From Cryomorphaceae bacterium BACL29 MAG-121220-bin8 (GTDB lineage: Bacteria; Bacteroidota; Bacteroidia; Flavobacteriales; Flavobacteriaceae): 38,173 nucleotides of DNA. Of this stretch, positions 15,667 through 23,696 are shown piece after piece; positions within the stretch are counted from its first letter, which is position 1, and every line of letters begins with the position of its first letter. The stretch is from positions 1 through 38,173 of the forward strand of contig CAJJCV010000045.1 in NCBI GenBank assembly GCA_905182765.1, in the 5' to 3' direction. The notes beneath the pieces were generated by a model, which was not told the DNA's origin, did not search any database, and saw nothing but the letters and a program-made list of their open reading frames with translations. The position numbers were made by a program, and so were the translations under genes.

Positions 15667-17358
15667 ATGGAAAGTAATTATGATGCAATTGTTATTGGTA
15701 CTGGAATAAGTGGAGGATGGGCTGCTAAGGAACTTTGCGAAAAAGGATTAAAAACTCTTGTTTTGGAAAGAGGAAGAATGATTAAGCATGTTGAAGATTA
15801 TAAAACAGCAAACAATGAAGATTGGGAATTTCCAGTTGGAGATGTTATTACTCAAGAAATTAAAAAAAGACAACCAAAACAAAGTAGAACAGGATATGTA
15901 AACTCAGAATCAACAAAGGATTTTTTTGTTGATGATATTGAACATCCTTATAATGAGAAAAAAAGATTTGACTGGATTCGCGGATATCACGTTGGAGGAA
16001 GATCATTGCTTTGGGCAAGACAAAGTTACAGGTTAACTCCATATGATTTTGTAGCTAATAAAAATGATGGATATGGAGTTGATTGGCCAATCCGTTATAA
16101 TGATTTAGCACCATGGTATGACTATGTAGAAAATTATATTGGAGTTAGTGGCGAAAACTTAAACTTAAATCAGTTTCCAGATCAAAAGCTTCTCAAACCA
16201 ATGGAACTAAATTGTGTTGAAAAAGTTTTGCAAAAGTCAATTTCAAAAAGATATTCCAATAGACATATGACTATTGGAAGAGTTGCACACATAACAGAAG
16301 GTTCTAAACCTGGACTTGGAAGATCAAGTTGTCAATTCAGAAACAGATGTAGAAGAGGATGCCCATATGGAGCTTATTTTAGTAGTAACTCATCAACATT
16401 ACCTGCAGCAGCTGATACTGGTAATATGACATTAAGACCAAATTCAGTAGTCTATGAAATAATTTATGATGAACATAAGAAAAAAGCAACTGGCGTAAAA
16501 ATTATTGATTCAGAGACTAAGTTAACTTATGAGTTTAAGTCTAAAATTATTTTTATGTGCGCATCAACCGTTCCTACTACTTCTATTTTGATGCAATCTA
16601 AATCTAATAGATTTCCAAACGGACTTGGGAATGATTCAGGTGAGCTTGGACATAATATTATGGATCATCATTTTCAAATTGGAGCAGATGCTAACTATGA
16701 AGGTTTTGAGGATAAATATTACACAGGAAGAAGACCAAATGGTATTTATATTCCAAGATTTCAAAATATTGGTGGAAAAACTAATAGTAAAGATTTTTTG
16801 AGAGGCTACGGCTATCAAGGAGGTGCTAGCAGAACAAATTGGACTAAACTTGTTAAAGAGGCATCCTATGGTGAAAAACTAAAACAAGCTATCATACAAC
16901 CAGGAAAATGGAAAATGGGATTAAATGGTTTTGGGGAAGTTTTGCCATACCATGAAAATAAAATGTATTTAAATTATGAGAATACAGATAAATGGGGACT
17001 TCCTACAGTCACTTTTGATGCAAAGCTCAGAGAGAATGAATTAAACATGAGAAAAGACATGCAATTAAAAGCTATGGAAATGTTGGATAATGCTGGCTTT
17101 AAAAATGTAAAACCATATGAAAGTTCTTATGCTTTAGGATTAGGTATTCATGAAATGGGTACAGCTAGAATGGGAAGAGATCCTAAATCATCAGTTTTAA
17201 ATGGTTTTAATCAAATTCATTCAGTTAAAAATGTATTTATCACAGATGGTTCCTCTATGGCTTCATCTGGCAATGTTAATCCTTCACTAACTTATATGGC
17301 ATTAACTGCTAGAGCTGTTGATTACGCTGTTAAGGAACTTAAAAACAACAAACTATAA
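15667..17358 (+). CDS. GMC-type FAD oxidoreductase, probable large subunit of a periplasmic sugar dehydrogenase
   Basis: A 563-residue flavoprotein. The FAD Rossmann motif GTGISGG is at residues 11-17. A cysteine cluster CQFRNRCRRGC (C-x5-C-x3-C) follows at about 215-235. The C-terminal GMC active-site region has HEMGTARMG and GNVNPSLTYMAL. I chose the ATG at 15667 over an in-frame one at 15643 because it puts the FAD motif at the usual distance. There is no signal peptide; partner proteins of this class are exported with the Tat-signal small subunit encoded next. The pair resembles gluconate 2-dehydrogenase and glucoside 3-dehydrogenase (LacB-type). The latter oxidises C3 of sugars in glycosides. 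Substrate specificity cannot be read from the sequence. Confidence 0.88.
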   Translation: MESNYDAIVIGTGISGGWAAKELCEKGLKTLVLERGRMIKHVEDYKTANNEDWEFPVGDVITQEIKKRQPKQSRTGYVNSESTKDFFVDDIEHPYNEKKRFDWIRGYHVGGRSLLWARQSYRLTPYDFVANKNDGYGVDWPIRYNDLAPWYDYVENYIGVSGENLNLNQFPDQKLLKPMELNCVEKVLQKSISKRYSNRHMTIGRVAHITEGSKPGLGRSSCQFRNRCRRGCPYGAYFSSNSSTLPAAADTGNMTLRPNSVVYEIIYDEHKKKATGVKIIDSETKLTYEFKSKIIFMCASTVPTTSILMQSKSNRFPNGLGNDSGELGHNIMDHHFQIGADANYEGFEDKYYTGRRPNGIYIPRFQNIGGKTNSKDFLRGYGYQGGASRTNWTKLVKEASYGEKLKQAIIQPGKWKMGLNGFGEVLPYHENKMYLNYENTDKWGLPTVTFDAKLRENELNMRKDMQLKAMEMLDNAGFKNVKPYESSYALGLGIHEMGTARMGRDPKSSVLNGFNQIHSVKNVFITDGSSMASSGNVNPSLTYMALTARAVDYAVKELKNNKL

Positions 17359-17359
17359 A

Positions 17360-17965
17360 ATGAATAGAAGAGATTTATTAAAAAAAGTTGGTTTAGGAAT
17401 AGGTACATTGGCAGTAACTCCAGTGACTGTTAGTTTATTTCAATCATGCCAAAGTGATTTAGATTGGAATCCAATATTTTTCAAGGAAAATGAAATTAAT
17501 TTCTTAATTGAATTATCAGATTTAATAATTCCAAGTTCTCAGGAAATTCCTGGAGCTAAGGAGCTAGAGTTAATTAAATTTACAGATATTTATATTAGTA
17601 AAGTTTTAAGCTTACAAGAGCAAAAAGTAGTCAGAGATTCATTTAATACCTTTAAATCAGAATACTTAAAAGATTCGGAAAAATCAAATTTAAATAGAAT
17701 TGATTTAAACTCAATAACTAAGTTATTAGATTATTATTTAGTAGAAAACAAATCCAAGCATGGTATTTGGACTAATAATTCTATGACATCTAATAATTCC
17801 TTATGTTATTTATTTTTAAACTCATTTAGAAAACTTGTTATAACTGCATTTAAAACAAATCAATATATTGGAGAAAATGTATTAGCGTTTAGTCCAATTC
17901 CTGGAGAACAAAAAGGCTGTGTTGATTTAAAAGAAGTCACTAATGGCAGAGCTTGGACTATATAA
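17360..17965 (+). CDS. Gluconate 2-dehydrogenase subunit 3-like protein with Tat signal
   Basis: A 201-residue protein that opens with a twin-arginine leader (MNRRDLLKKVGLG and a hydrophobic stretch). The remaining part is the small-subunit domain (PF13618), with the motif LIIPSSQEIPGAKELELIKF near residue 60-80 and the helical C-terminal region. Its ATG is one base after the stop of the GMC gene, so the two are tightly coupled. The small subunit carries the complex through the Tat system and stabilises the flavoprotein. In known glucoside 3-dehydrogenases (LacA/LacB) a cytochrome c is the third subunit. No cytochrome c gene is present here; the next gene is a histidine-bearing membrane protein. 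Confidence 0.85.
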   Translation: MNRRDLLKKVGLGIGTLAVTPVTVSLFQSCQSDLDWNPIFFKENEINFLIELSDLIIPSSQEIPGAKELELIKFTDIYISKVLSLQEQKVVRDSFNTFKSEYLKDSEKSNLNRIDLNSITKLLDYYLVENKSKHGIWTNNSMTSNNSLCYLFLNSFRKLVITAFKTNQYIGENVLAFSPIPGEQKGCVDLKEVTNGRAWTI

Positions 17966-17974
17966 TATTGTAAT

Positions 17975-18577
17975 ATGATAAATAATTATTTGTTTTTATT
18001 TTTTTTTATTTTTTGTTCTTTTTCATTCTCTCAAGAAAAAGAGGATTTATTTAATATGATTGAACAGGAGAAGGAGCAAATTGAACTACTTCCTGAAAGA
18101 ATTATTTTTACTCAAAGTCTACTTTGGGGTAAAAATGGGCTACTTAGGAAAACAGGAATTTCTCCACTAAATATTGAAAATAGAGAAAAAGAGCTTAAAA
18201 TTAGAAAAACAATGTTGACCGCTCATCAAGCTATAGGATACCTTACATTAGCTTCAATGGTTGCACAAGGAATTATAGGTGGAAAGCTATACAATGGTCA
18301 AGATGATCTTTATAATACTCATAAAACAATGGGTAAAATCGTGAATATTGGATATTTTACTGGAGCAGGATTATCATTGTTCTCACCTCCTCCTTTAATA
18401 AATAAAAAGGTCAAGGGTCTGAATTCAATCAAAGCCCATAAGATGCTAGCCACTCTTCATTTTTCAGCAATGGTAGCTACAAATTATTATAAAGATAAAA
18501 ATAAAAGTAATCACAAAGCTGCAGCTTACACCGCATTCGCAAGCTATGCAACCGCTGTTTTAGTTATTAAATTTTAA
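17975..18577 (+). CDS. Membrane protein with four His-tagged helices, cytochrome b561-like
   Basis: A 200-residue protein with a signal peptide (about 1-19) and a soluble stretch to about residue 75, then four predicted transmembrane helices, each opening with a histidine: TAHQAIGYLTL, NTHKTMGKIV, KAHKMLATLHFSAM and NHKAAAYTAF. This pattern suits binding of one or two b-type hemes, as in the cytochrome b561 fold. I do not recognise a named family. It starts 9 bp after the small dehydrogenase subunit and ends 2 bp before yceI-like gene. In Escherichia coli a b561-type protein (YceJ) is also encoded beside YceI. An electron-acceptor role for the flavoprotein is the most economical idea. Confidence 0.65.
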   Translation: MINNYLFLFFFIFCSFSFSQEKEDLFNMIEQEKEQIELLPERIIFTQSLLWGKNGLLRKTGISPLNIENREKELKIRKTMLTAHQAIGYLTLASMVAQGIIGGKLYNGQDDLYNTHKTMGKIVNIGYFTGAGLSLFSPPPLINKKVKGLNSIKAHKMLATLHFSAMVATNYYKDKNKSNHKAAAYTAFASYATAVLVIKF

Positions 18578-18579
18578 TT

Positions 18580-19116
18580 ATGTACAAATCTATATTCTTT
18601 TTAATATTTATTTCCATTTCTAATTTATCTGCTCAAAATGAAAATAAATGGATGTTAGATAGTAAAGAGTCTGTTATTGAGTATAACGCTAAGCATCTTC
18701 TTCATGCATGGTCAGGAATCAATAATGATGTAAAAGGAGTTTTTTTAGAAGAATTTAAAAGCAAAATTGCTATATCAGCTAATATAGCTGATTTTGACAG
18801 TGGAATTAGTAATAGAGATTCTAATGCGATTAGAGTTTTGAATGCATTGAATTTTCCTAGTGTAAAGTTTTTTTCAAATGAAATTTTGATTTCTTCAGAT
18901 ACAATTGAATTAAAAGGTGAGTTAGATTTTCATGGTAAAAAAATTAATAAGATCGTTAACGCATCTTATATTAAAGGAATTGATAATTTAACAATTGAAG
19001 GTGATTTTTCGATTGTTTTGACAGATTTTGAGATCAAATTACCATCATTAATGCTTGTGAAAATGGATGACTTAGCAAAAATTAATTTTAAACTAATTTT
19101 CAAAAAAAGTAATTAA
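18580..19116 (+). CDS. YceI-family periplasmic lipid-binding protein
   Basis: A 178-residue exported protein with a signal peptide (about 1-18, ending NLSAQ) and a YceI lipocalin-like beta-barrel. Visible family features are the opening WMLDSKESVIEYNAKH, the central NRDSNAIRVLNALNFPSVKFFS and the strand ELKGELDFHGKKINKI. YceI proteins bind long isoprenoid or fatty-acid chains. It starts 2 bp after the b561-like gene. It could shield a quinone or isoprenoid for that membrane protein. It is the last gene of the operon and faces a convergent gene 1 bp away, so no terminator is present between them. Confidence 0.88.
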   Translation: MYKSIFFLIFISISNLSAQNENKWMLDSKESVIEYNAKHLLHAWSGINNDVKGVFLEEFKSKIAISANIADFDSGISNRDSNAIRVLNALNFPSVKFFSNEILISSDTIELKGELDFHGKKINKIVNASYIKGIDNLTIEGDFSIVLTDFEIKLPSLMLVKMDDLAKINFKLIFKKSN

Positions 19117-19117
19117 T

Positions 19118-20182
19118 TTAATCTTGCCACTCAGCTATAAAAAGATTTGTGTCTCTAGTACCGTTATTATTTCTATTTGATGAAAAAGCTAATTTCTTTC
19201 CGTCTCTAGAAAAAACAGGAAATGCATCAAATGTTTCACTATGTGTAATTCTTTTTAAGTTTTTACCATCAATGTCAATCATATAAAGATTAAAAGGAAA
19301 TCCTCTTTCTGCTTCAAAATTTGATGAAAATAGAATTTTTTCACCAGAAGGATGAAATACAGGACTCCAATTTGCATTACCAAGGTCTGTTAATTGCCGA
19401 AGTTCACTTCCATCAGAATTACATATGTATAGTTCCATATTAGTAGGTTGTACTAAGCCTTGTTTAAGTAAACCTTTATATTCTTCAATTTCTTTTTCAG
19501 TTTTTGGTCTTGAGGATCTGAAAATTAATTTTGAACCATCAGGTGAGAAGAATGCTCCACCATCATAACCTAAATCAAATGTTATTTGTTTGACGTCTGT
19601 TCCATCAATGTTCATTGTGTATAAATCTAAATCCCCATTTCTAGTAGATGTAAAAACTATTTTATCGCCCACTGGAGAAACAGTTGCTTCTGCATCATAT
19701 CCGACTTGATCAGTTAGTTTGTTTTTGATTTCTCCATTTAAATCAGAAACATAAATATCAAATGAGTCATATATAGGCCAAACATATTTACCTTCTTTTC
19801 TTAAAGGAACCTCTGGACACTTTTCATTGTCTTCGTGAGTAGAGGCATAAAGGATATGTTCATTGTCAGGAAGAAAATAAGAACATGTAGTTCTTCCAAG
19901 TCCAGTACTTACCATCTTAGGATCATTGTTTTTAAATGTTTGATCAGCATTCATTAAAAACATTTGATCACACTCAACGTTCCAATTCTTATTGTTAGAC
20001 TGGAAAATTAATTGTTTATCATCAAAACTCCAATAAGCTTCTGCATTATCGCCTCCGAAAGTAACTTGTCTTAAAGTTTTGAAATTCACTTCATCTTCAA
20101 AAATTAAAGGGTTTGAATTTTCTTTTTTTGTTTGACAAGAAAACAGTCCAAATAAAATTATAATTAGAGATAATTGTTTCAT
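19118..20182 (-). CDS. PD40/TolB-like beta-propeller lipoprotein
   Basis: A 354-residue lipoprotein with the lipidated cysteine in LFSCQT (Cys16). The body is built of repeated WD40-like PD40 blades: SFDDKQLIFQSNN, SPVGDKIVFTSTRNGDLDLY, SPDGSKLIFRSSR, HPSGEKILFSSN and SRDGKKLAFSSNR. The repeats predict a six- or seven-bladed propeller, as in TolB. Members serve as binding scaffolds or act in peptide or oligosaccharide handling; a precise role is unknown. The gene has its own promoter region that it shares, in the opposite direction, with an M28 peptidase lipoprotein gene, which hints at joint use in peptide breakdown. Confidence 0.85.
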   Translation of the reverse strand: MKQLSLIIILFGLFSCQTKKENSNPLIFEDEVNFKTLRQVTFGGDNAEAYWSFDDKQLIFQSNNKNWNVECDQMFLMNADQTFKNNDPKMVSTGLGRTTCSYFLPDNEHILYASTHEDNEKCPEVPLRKEGKYVWPIYDSFDIYVSDLNGEIKNKLTDQVGYDAEATVSPVGDKIVFTSTRNGDLDLYTMNIDGTDVKQITFDLGYDGGAFFSPDGSKLIFRSSRPKTEKEIEEYKGLLKQGLVQPTNMELYICNSDGSELRQLTDLGNANWSPVFHPSGEKILFSSNFEAERGFPFNLYMIDIDGKNLKRITHSETFDAFPVFSRDGKKLAFSSNRNNNGTRDTNLFIAEWQD

Positions 20183-20203
20183 GTTTTAAAGTTGTAATTT
20201 GCG

Positions 20204-20211
20204 CAAAAATA
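20204..20211 (-). promoter_or_regulatory. Possible -7 promoter element of the PD40 lipoprotein gene
   Basis: On the reverse strand TATTTTTG matches TAnnTTTG and lies 21 bp before the ATG at 20182, giving a leader of about 15 nt. No suitable -33 TTG is visible, and the box is A/T-rich like its surroundings. Confidence 0.3.
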
Positions 20212-20219
20212 TACAAATT

Positions 20220-21452
20220 ATGAGAAACCAGTTGACTTCTATCATTTTCTTATTAATTTTTTCAATTTCCTGTACATCAACTTCTAAATATTCTAATCAA
20301 ATTATATCAGATTTAACTTTTTTATCGTCTGATGATTTAGAAGGAAGAGCCACTGGAAGTGAAGGAGAGAGAATCGCTGCAAAATATATTTCTGAGAGAT
20401 TTAAGAATTTAAATATTGAAGCTAAAGGAATAGATAGTTATTTACATCCTTTTTCATTTAAACCAAAATCTCATCCACATGAAGAAATAAAATTTAATGA
20501 TTCTTTGAAAAATAATGGTATTACAGGAAATAACGTAATAGGTTTTTTGGATAATAATTCATTAAATACAATTGTTATTGGTGCACATTATGATCATTTA
20601 GGTTTGGGAGATGAAGGATCTTTGTATAGAGGAAGTGAAACTAAAATTCATAATGGTGCTGATGATAATGCAAGTGGCGTTTCACTAATGCTGGATTTGG
20701 CTGGAAAACTAGTTGATATTAATAAGAATAATAATTATTTATTTATTGCTTTTTCAGGAGAAGAAATGGGTCTTTTAGGATCGAATTTCTTTGTAAAAAA
20801 TCCAACGATCGATATTTTATCTATTAACTACATGATAAATATGGATATGGTGGGAAGATTAAATGAAGAAAAATCTCTTGCAGTTTACGGGCTTGGAACG
20901 TCTCCTATATTCAAACAAACTATTAAATCTAATAATGAAGTTTTTAAAATAATTGAAAATGAGTCTGGAGTTGGACCATCTGATCACACATCATTTTATT
21001 TACAAGATATTCCTGTTTTACATTTTTTCACTGGACAGCATGAGAATTATCATAAGCCTAGTGATGACAGTGATTTGATTAATTATGAAGGTTTAGATTT
21101 GATTTCAAACTATATATTTTCTATAATTTCAGATCTTGATGATAATGGAAAGTTGCCATTTAGAAAAACTAAAAATGAAAGTCAAGAATCACCAAGATTT
21201 AAAGTGTCGTTGGGTGTTATTCCAGATTATTTGTATGATGGCAAAGGAATGAGAATTGATGGAGTTTCATCTGGAAGACCTGCAGAAAAAGCAGGATTTA
21301 TAAAAGGTGATATTATTACTAAATTAGGAGAATCTAAAATAGAAGATATGATGTCTTATATGAAAGCTCTATCTAAATTGAAAAGTGGTGATTTAGTAAA
21401 AGTTGAATATAAAAGGGATAATACCATATCTTCAAAAAATGTTACTTTCTAG
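20220..21452 (+). CDS. M28-family zinc peptidase lipoprotein with C-terminal PDZ domain
   Basis: A 410-residue lipoprotein; the ATG at 20220 gives a clean leader with Cys18 (FSISC). The peptidase domain carries the expected di-zinc ligands and base: His123 in GAHYDH, Asp148 in NGADDNASG, Glu181-Glu182 in SGEEMG, Asp209 in NMDMVG, and a final histidine in GPSDHTSF. The C-terminal PDZ domain (about 325-410) has the GVIPDY and GRPAEKAGFIKGDII motifs. M28 members are aminopeptidases or glutamate carboxypeptidase-like enzymes. Membrane anchorage and PDZ suggest digestion of imported peptides in the periplasm. It diverges from the PD40 lipoprotein gene with 37 bp between the start codons. Confidence 0.9.
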   Translation: MRNQLTSIIFLLIFSISCTSTSKYSNQIISDLTFLSSDDLEGRATGSEGERIAAKYISERFKNLNIEAKGIDSYLHPFSFKPKSHPHEEIKFNDSLKNNGITGNNVIGFLDNNSLNTIVIGAHYDHLGLGDEGSLYRGSETKIHNGADDNASGVSLMLDLAGKLVDINKNNNYLFIAFSGEEMGLLGSNFFVKNPTIDILSINYMINMDMVGRLNEEKSLAVYGLGTSPIFKQTIKSNNEVFKIIENESGVGPSDHTSFYLQDIPVLHFFTGQHENYHKPSDDSDLINYEGLDLISNYIFSIISDLDDNGKLPFRKTKNESQESPRFKVSLGVIPDYLYDGKGMRIDGVSSGRPAEKAGFIKGDIITKLGESKIEDMMSYMKALSKLKSGDLVKVEYKRDNTISSKNVTF

Positions 21453-21502
21453 TATAATCTAGATTTAATATTTAAATAGTTTTCTTAACTTATAGTTTTG
21501 AT

Positions 21503-23686
21503 ATGAAAAAACTATTTTTTATAATTTCATTCCTTATTTTTTCGTGTTCCGAAAATAAAGTGTCAATTGATATTCCAACTCTCTCCAAGTATAATATCAT
21601 TTCAGATTATTCTGATGTTGCAGATACATTAAATGTTTATTTAAACAAAGCTGTAGGGATAAGTTTAGAGATATCGGATAAGCAGAAAAAAAGATCAATA
21701 ATTTTAGTTGAAAAAACTGATTTAAATAAAGATTTTATTTCTATTGATTATAAAGATTCTTTAATTACAATTTCGGCTAATAATAAGAGAAATTTATATT
21801 ATGCTACATATGATTTTATTGAGAAATTTTTGAATGTAAATTGGTTATCTAATGATTTCACCTACTATGAAGATTTAAAATCAATAAATTTCCCAAAAAA
21901 CTATTCATATTATTTTGAGCCTCCTGTTTTGACAAGAACAGTTCATTCAAAACTATTTTATAAAGATTCGGTTTTTGCAGATAAACTAAAAGTTACTAAT
22001 GAAGCTTTTCCAAGATATGTACCATCTGCTAGAGTTCATACTTTTCATCGTTTTCTTCCCTACGAAGTTTTTTACGATAAAAATCCGGAATACTATGCTT
22101 TAAGAAATGGCAAAAGATTACCAACTCAACTATGTTTGACAAATACTGACGTTTTAAAAATTGTTAAGGACAGTGTAAACTCTTTTTTTAATAAATTCCC
22201 AAATTCAGATGTAATTTCTGTAAGTCAAGATGATAACACACAATATTGTCAATGCGATAAGTGTTCAAAAATTGATAATCAGGAAGGAAGTCCCGCTGGA
22301 ACTATGATACACTTTGTTAATGCTGTAGCTGAATCATTTCCCAATAAAACAATATCTACACTAGCTTATCAATACACTAGGAAACCCCCTAAAGTTAAGC
22401 CTATTGAAAATGTTTTAATAACATTATGCTCTATTGAATGTAATAGAAGTGTTCCAATAGAATTAGGCTGTAAAGATTTTAGTTCTGATTTGAAAGGTTG
22501 GTCACAATTAACGGATAATATTAGAATTTGGGATTATACAACTCAGTTTACAAATTTTTTGGCACCTTTTCCTAATTGGGGAACTATAAAACCAAATATA
22601 AATTTGTTTGTTGATAATAATGCTAAATGGATTTTTGAACAACATTCAAATAATGATAGTGAGCTATTTGAACTTAGAAGTTATATTATGGCAAAGCTAC
22701 TTTGGAATCCAAATTTAGATTTCCAGACGTTGTTAAATGAATTCAATAATAAATATTATGGTAATGGTGGTAAGTATATTTCTGAATACGTAAATAGTAT
22801 ACAAAATCAAATTGATAATACTTCTTTTTTTCTTTTTTTATATGGAGATCCTTCTCAAGGGTTTGATTCTTTTTTAAGTCCTGAAAATCTTTTAAACTAT
22901 GACATATTGTTTAACAAAGCTCTAAGCAGTGTTGAGTTAGATTCAGAATATTACAAAAGAATTCTGAGATCAAAAATTTCTATTGATTATGCAGTTTTAG
23001 AATCTTACAGAAAAAATTTTTCTGATTTATATCAATTAACCAAAACAGAAAATGACATAAAAAGTATAAATCCTAAATTGATAAGGAGACTTAATGCTTT
23101 CAGTAAGACTTGCAACGATAATGATATAACTTTAATGAATGAAATGGGTTTCACTGTTTCTGATTATATCGTTAACTATAGAAAGGCCTTAAAAACTGCA
23201 ATTAAAGAAAATCTGGCAAGTTTTAAGGATGTTACATTACTTACAGTTCCTAAAAAATATGCAAATGAAGATCCTAAGGTATTAACTGATGGTGCTTTGG
23301 GCGGAAATAGTTTTTATTCTAATTGGTTAGGTTTTGAGGGGAATAATTTAAATGCTGTAGTAGATTTGGGTGAGTTAAAAGAAATAAAATCACTAAGCAT
23401 GAATTTTCTTCAGGTGACTAATCATATTGTCTTTTTTCCAGTACAGGTAGAATTCTTTTATTCTGATGACAATTTAAAATGGAAAAGTTTAGGAAAAGTT
23501 TCTAACAAATCTGATCTGTCTCCAAAAAGTAAAGTAAATGATATCCAAACATTTTCGATTAATGCAGGGGAATTAAAAGCCAGGTATATAAAAGTAATTG
23601 CAGACAACATGAGTAAAGCACCTATATGGCACCATGGCGCTGATTTGCCTTCTTGGATATTTGCAGATGAATTAATAATCGAATAA
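21503..23686 (+). CDS. DUF4838 glycosidase-like lipoprotein with C-terminal discoidin-like domain
   Basis: A 727-residue lipoprotein with the lipidated cysteine in LIFSCSE. The central DUF4838 region (about 165-420) is visible by the block FHRFLPYEVFYDKNPEYYAL, the SVSQDDNTQYCQCDKC motif and LITLCSIECNR. An N-terminal alpha-glucuronidase-like domain precedes it and the C-terminal 140 residues resemble an F5/8 type C (discoidin) sugar-binding fold, with VPKKYANEDPKVLTDG and WLGFEG. DUF4838 proteins are related to glycoside hydrolases of the alpha-glucuronidase type, but substrate is usually unknown. It lies 10 bp before glpK, so glycan attack and glycerol uptake may be co-expressed. Confidence 0.78.
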   Translation: MKKLFFIISFLIFSCSENKVSIDIPTLSKYNIISDYSDVADTLNVYLNKAVGISLEISDKQKKRSIILVEKTDLNKDFISIDYKDSLITISANNKRNLYYATYDFIEKFLNVNWLSNDFTYYEDLKSINFPKNYSYYFEPPVLTRTVHSKLFYKDSVFADKLKVTNEAFPRYVPSARVHTFHRFLPYEVFYDKNPEYYALRNGKRLPTQLCLTNTDVLKIVKDSVNSFFNKFPNSDVISVSQDDNTQYCQCDKCSKIDNQEGSPAGTMIHFVNAVAESFPNKTISTLAYQYTRKPPKVKPIENVLITLCSIECNRSVPIELGCKDFSSDLKGWSQLTDNIRIWDYTTQFTNFLAPFPNWGTIKPNINLFVDNNAKWIFEQHSNNDSELFELRSYIMAKLLWNPNLDFQTLLNEFNNKYYGNGGKYISEYVNSIQNQIDNTSFFLFLYGDPSQGFDSFLSPENLLNYDILFNKALSSVELDSEYYKRILRSKISIDYAVLESYRKNFSDLYQLTKTENDIKSINPKLIRRLNAFSKTCNDNDITLMNEMGFTVSDYIVNYRKALKTAIKENLASFKDVTLLTVPKKYANEDPKVLTDGALGGNSFYSNWLGFEGNNLNAVVDLGELKEIKSLSMNFLQVTNHIVFFPVQVEFFYSDDNLKWKSLGKVSNKSDLSPKSKVNDIQTFSINAGELKARYIKVIADNMSKAPIWHHGADLPSWIFADELIIE

Positions 23687-23696
23687 TTAAAATACT

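Noticed and set aside
21493-21500. TAGTTTTG, a perfect -7 match just before the DUF4838 gene
   Set aside because: It ends 2 bp before the ATG, so transcription would start inside or beyond the start codon.
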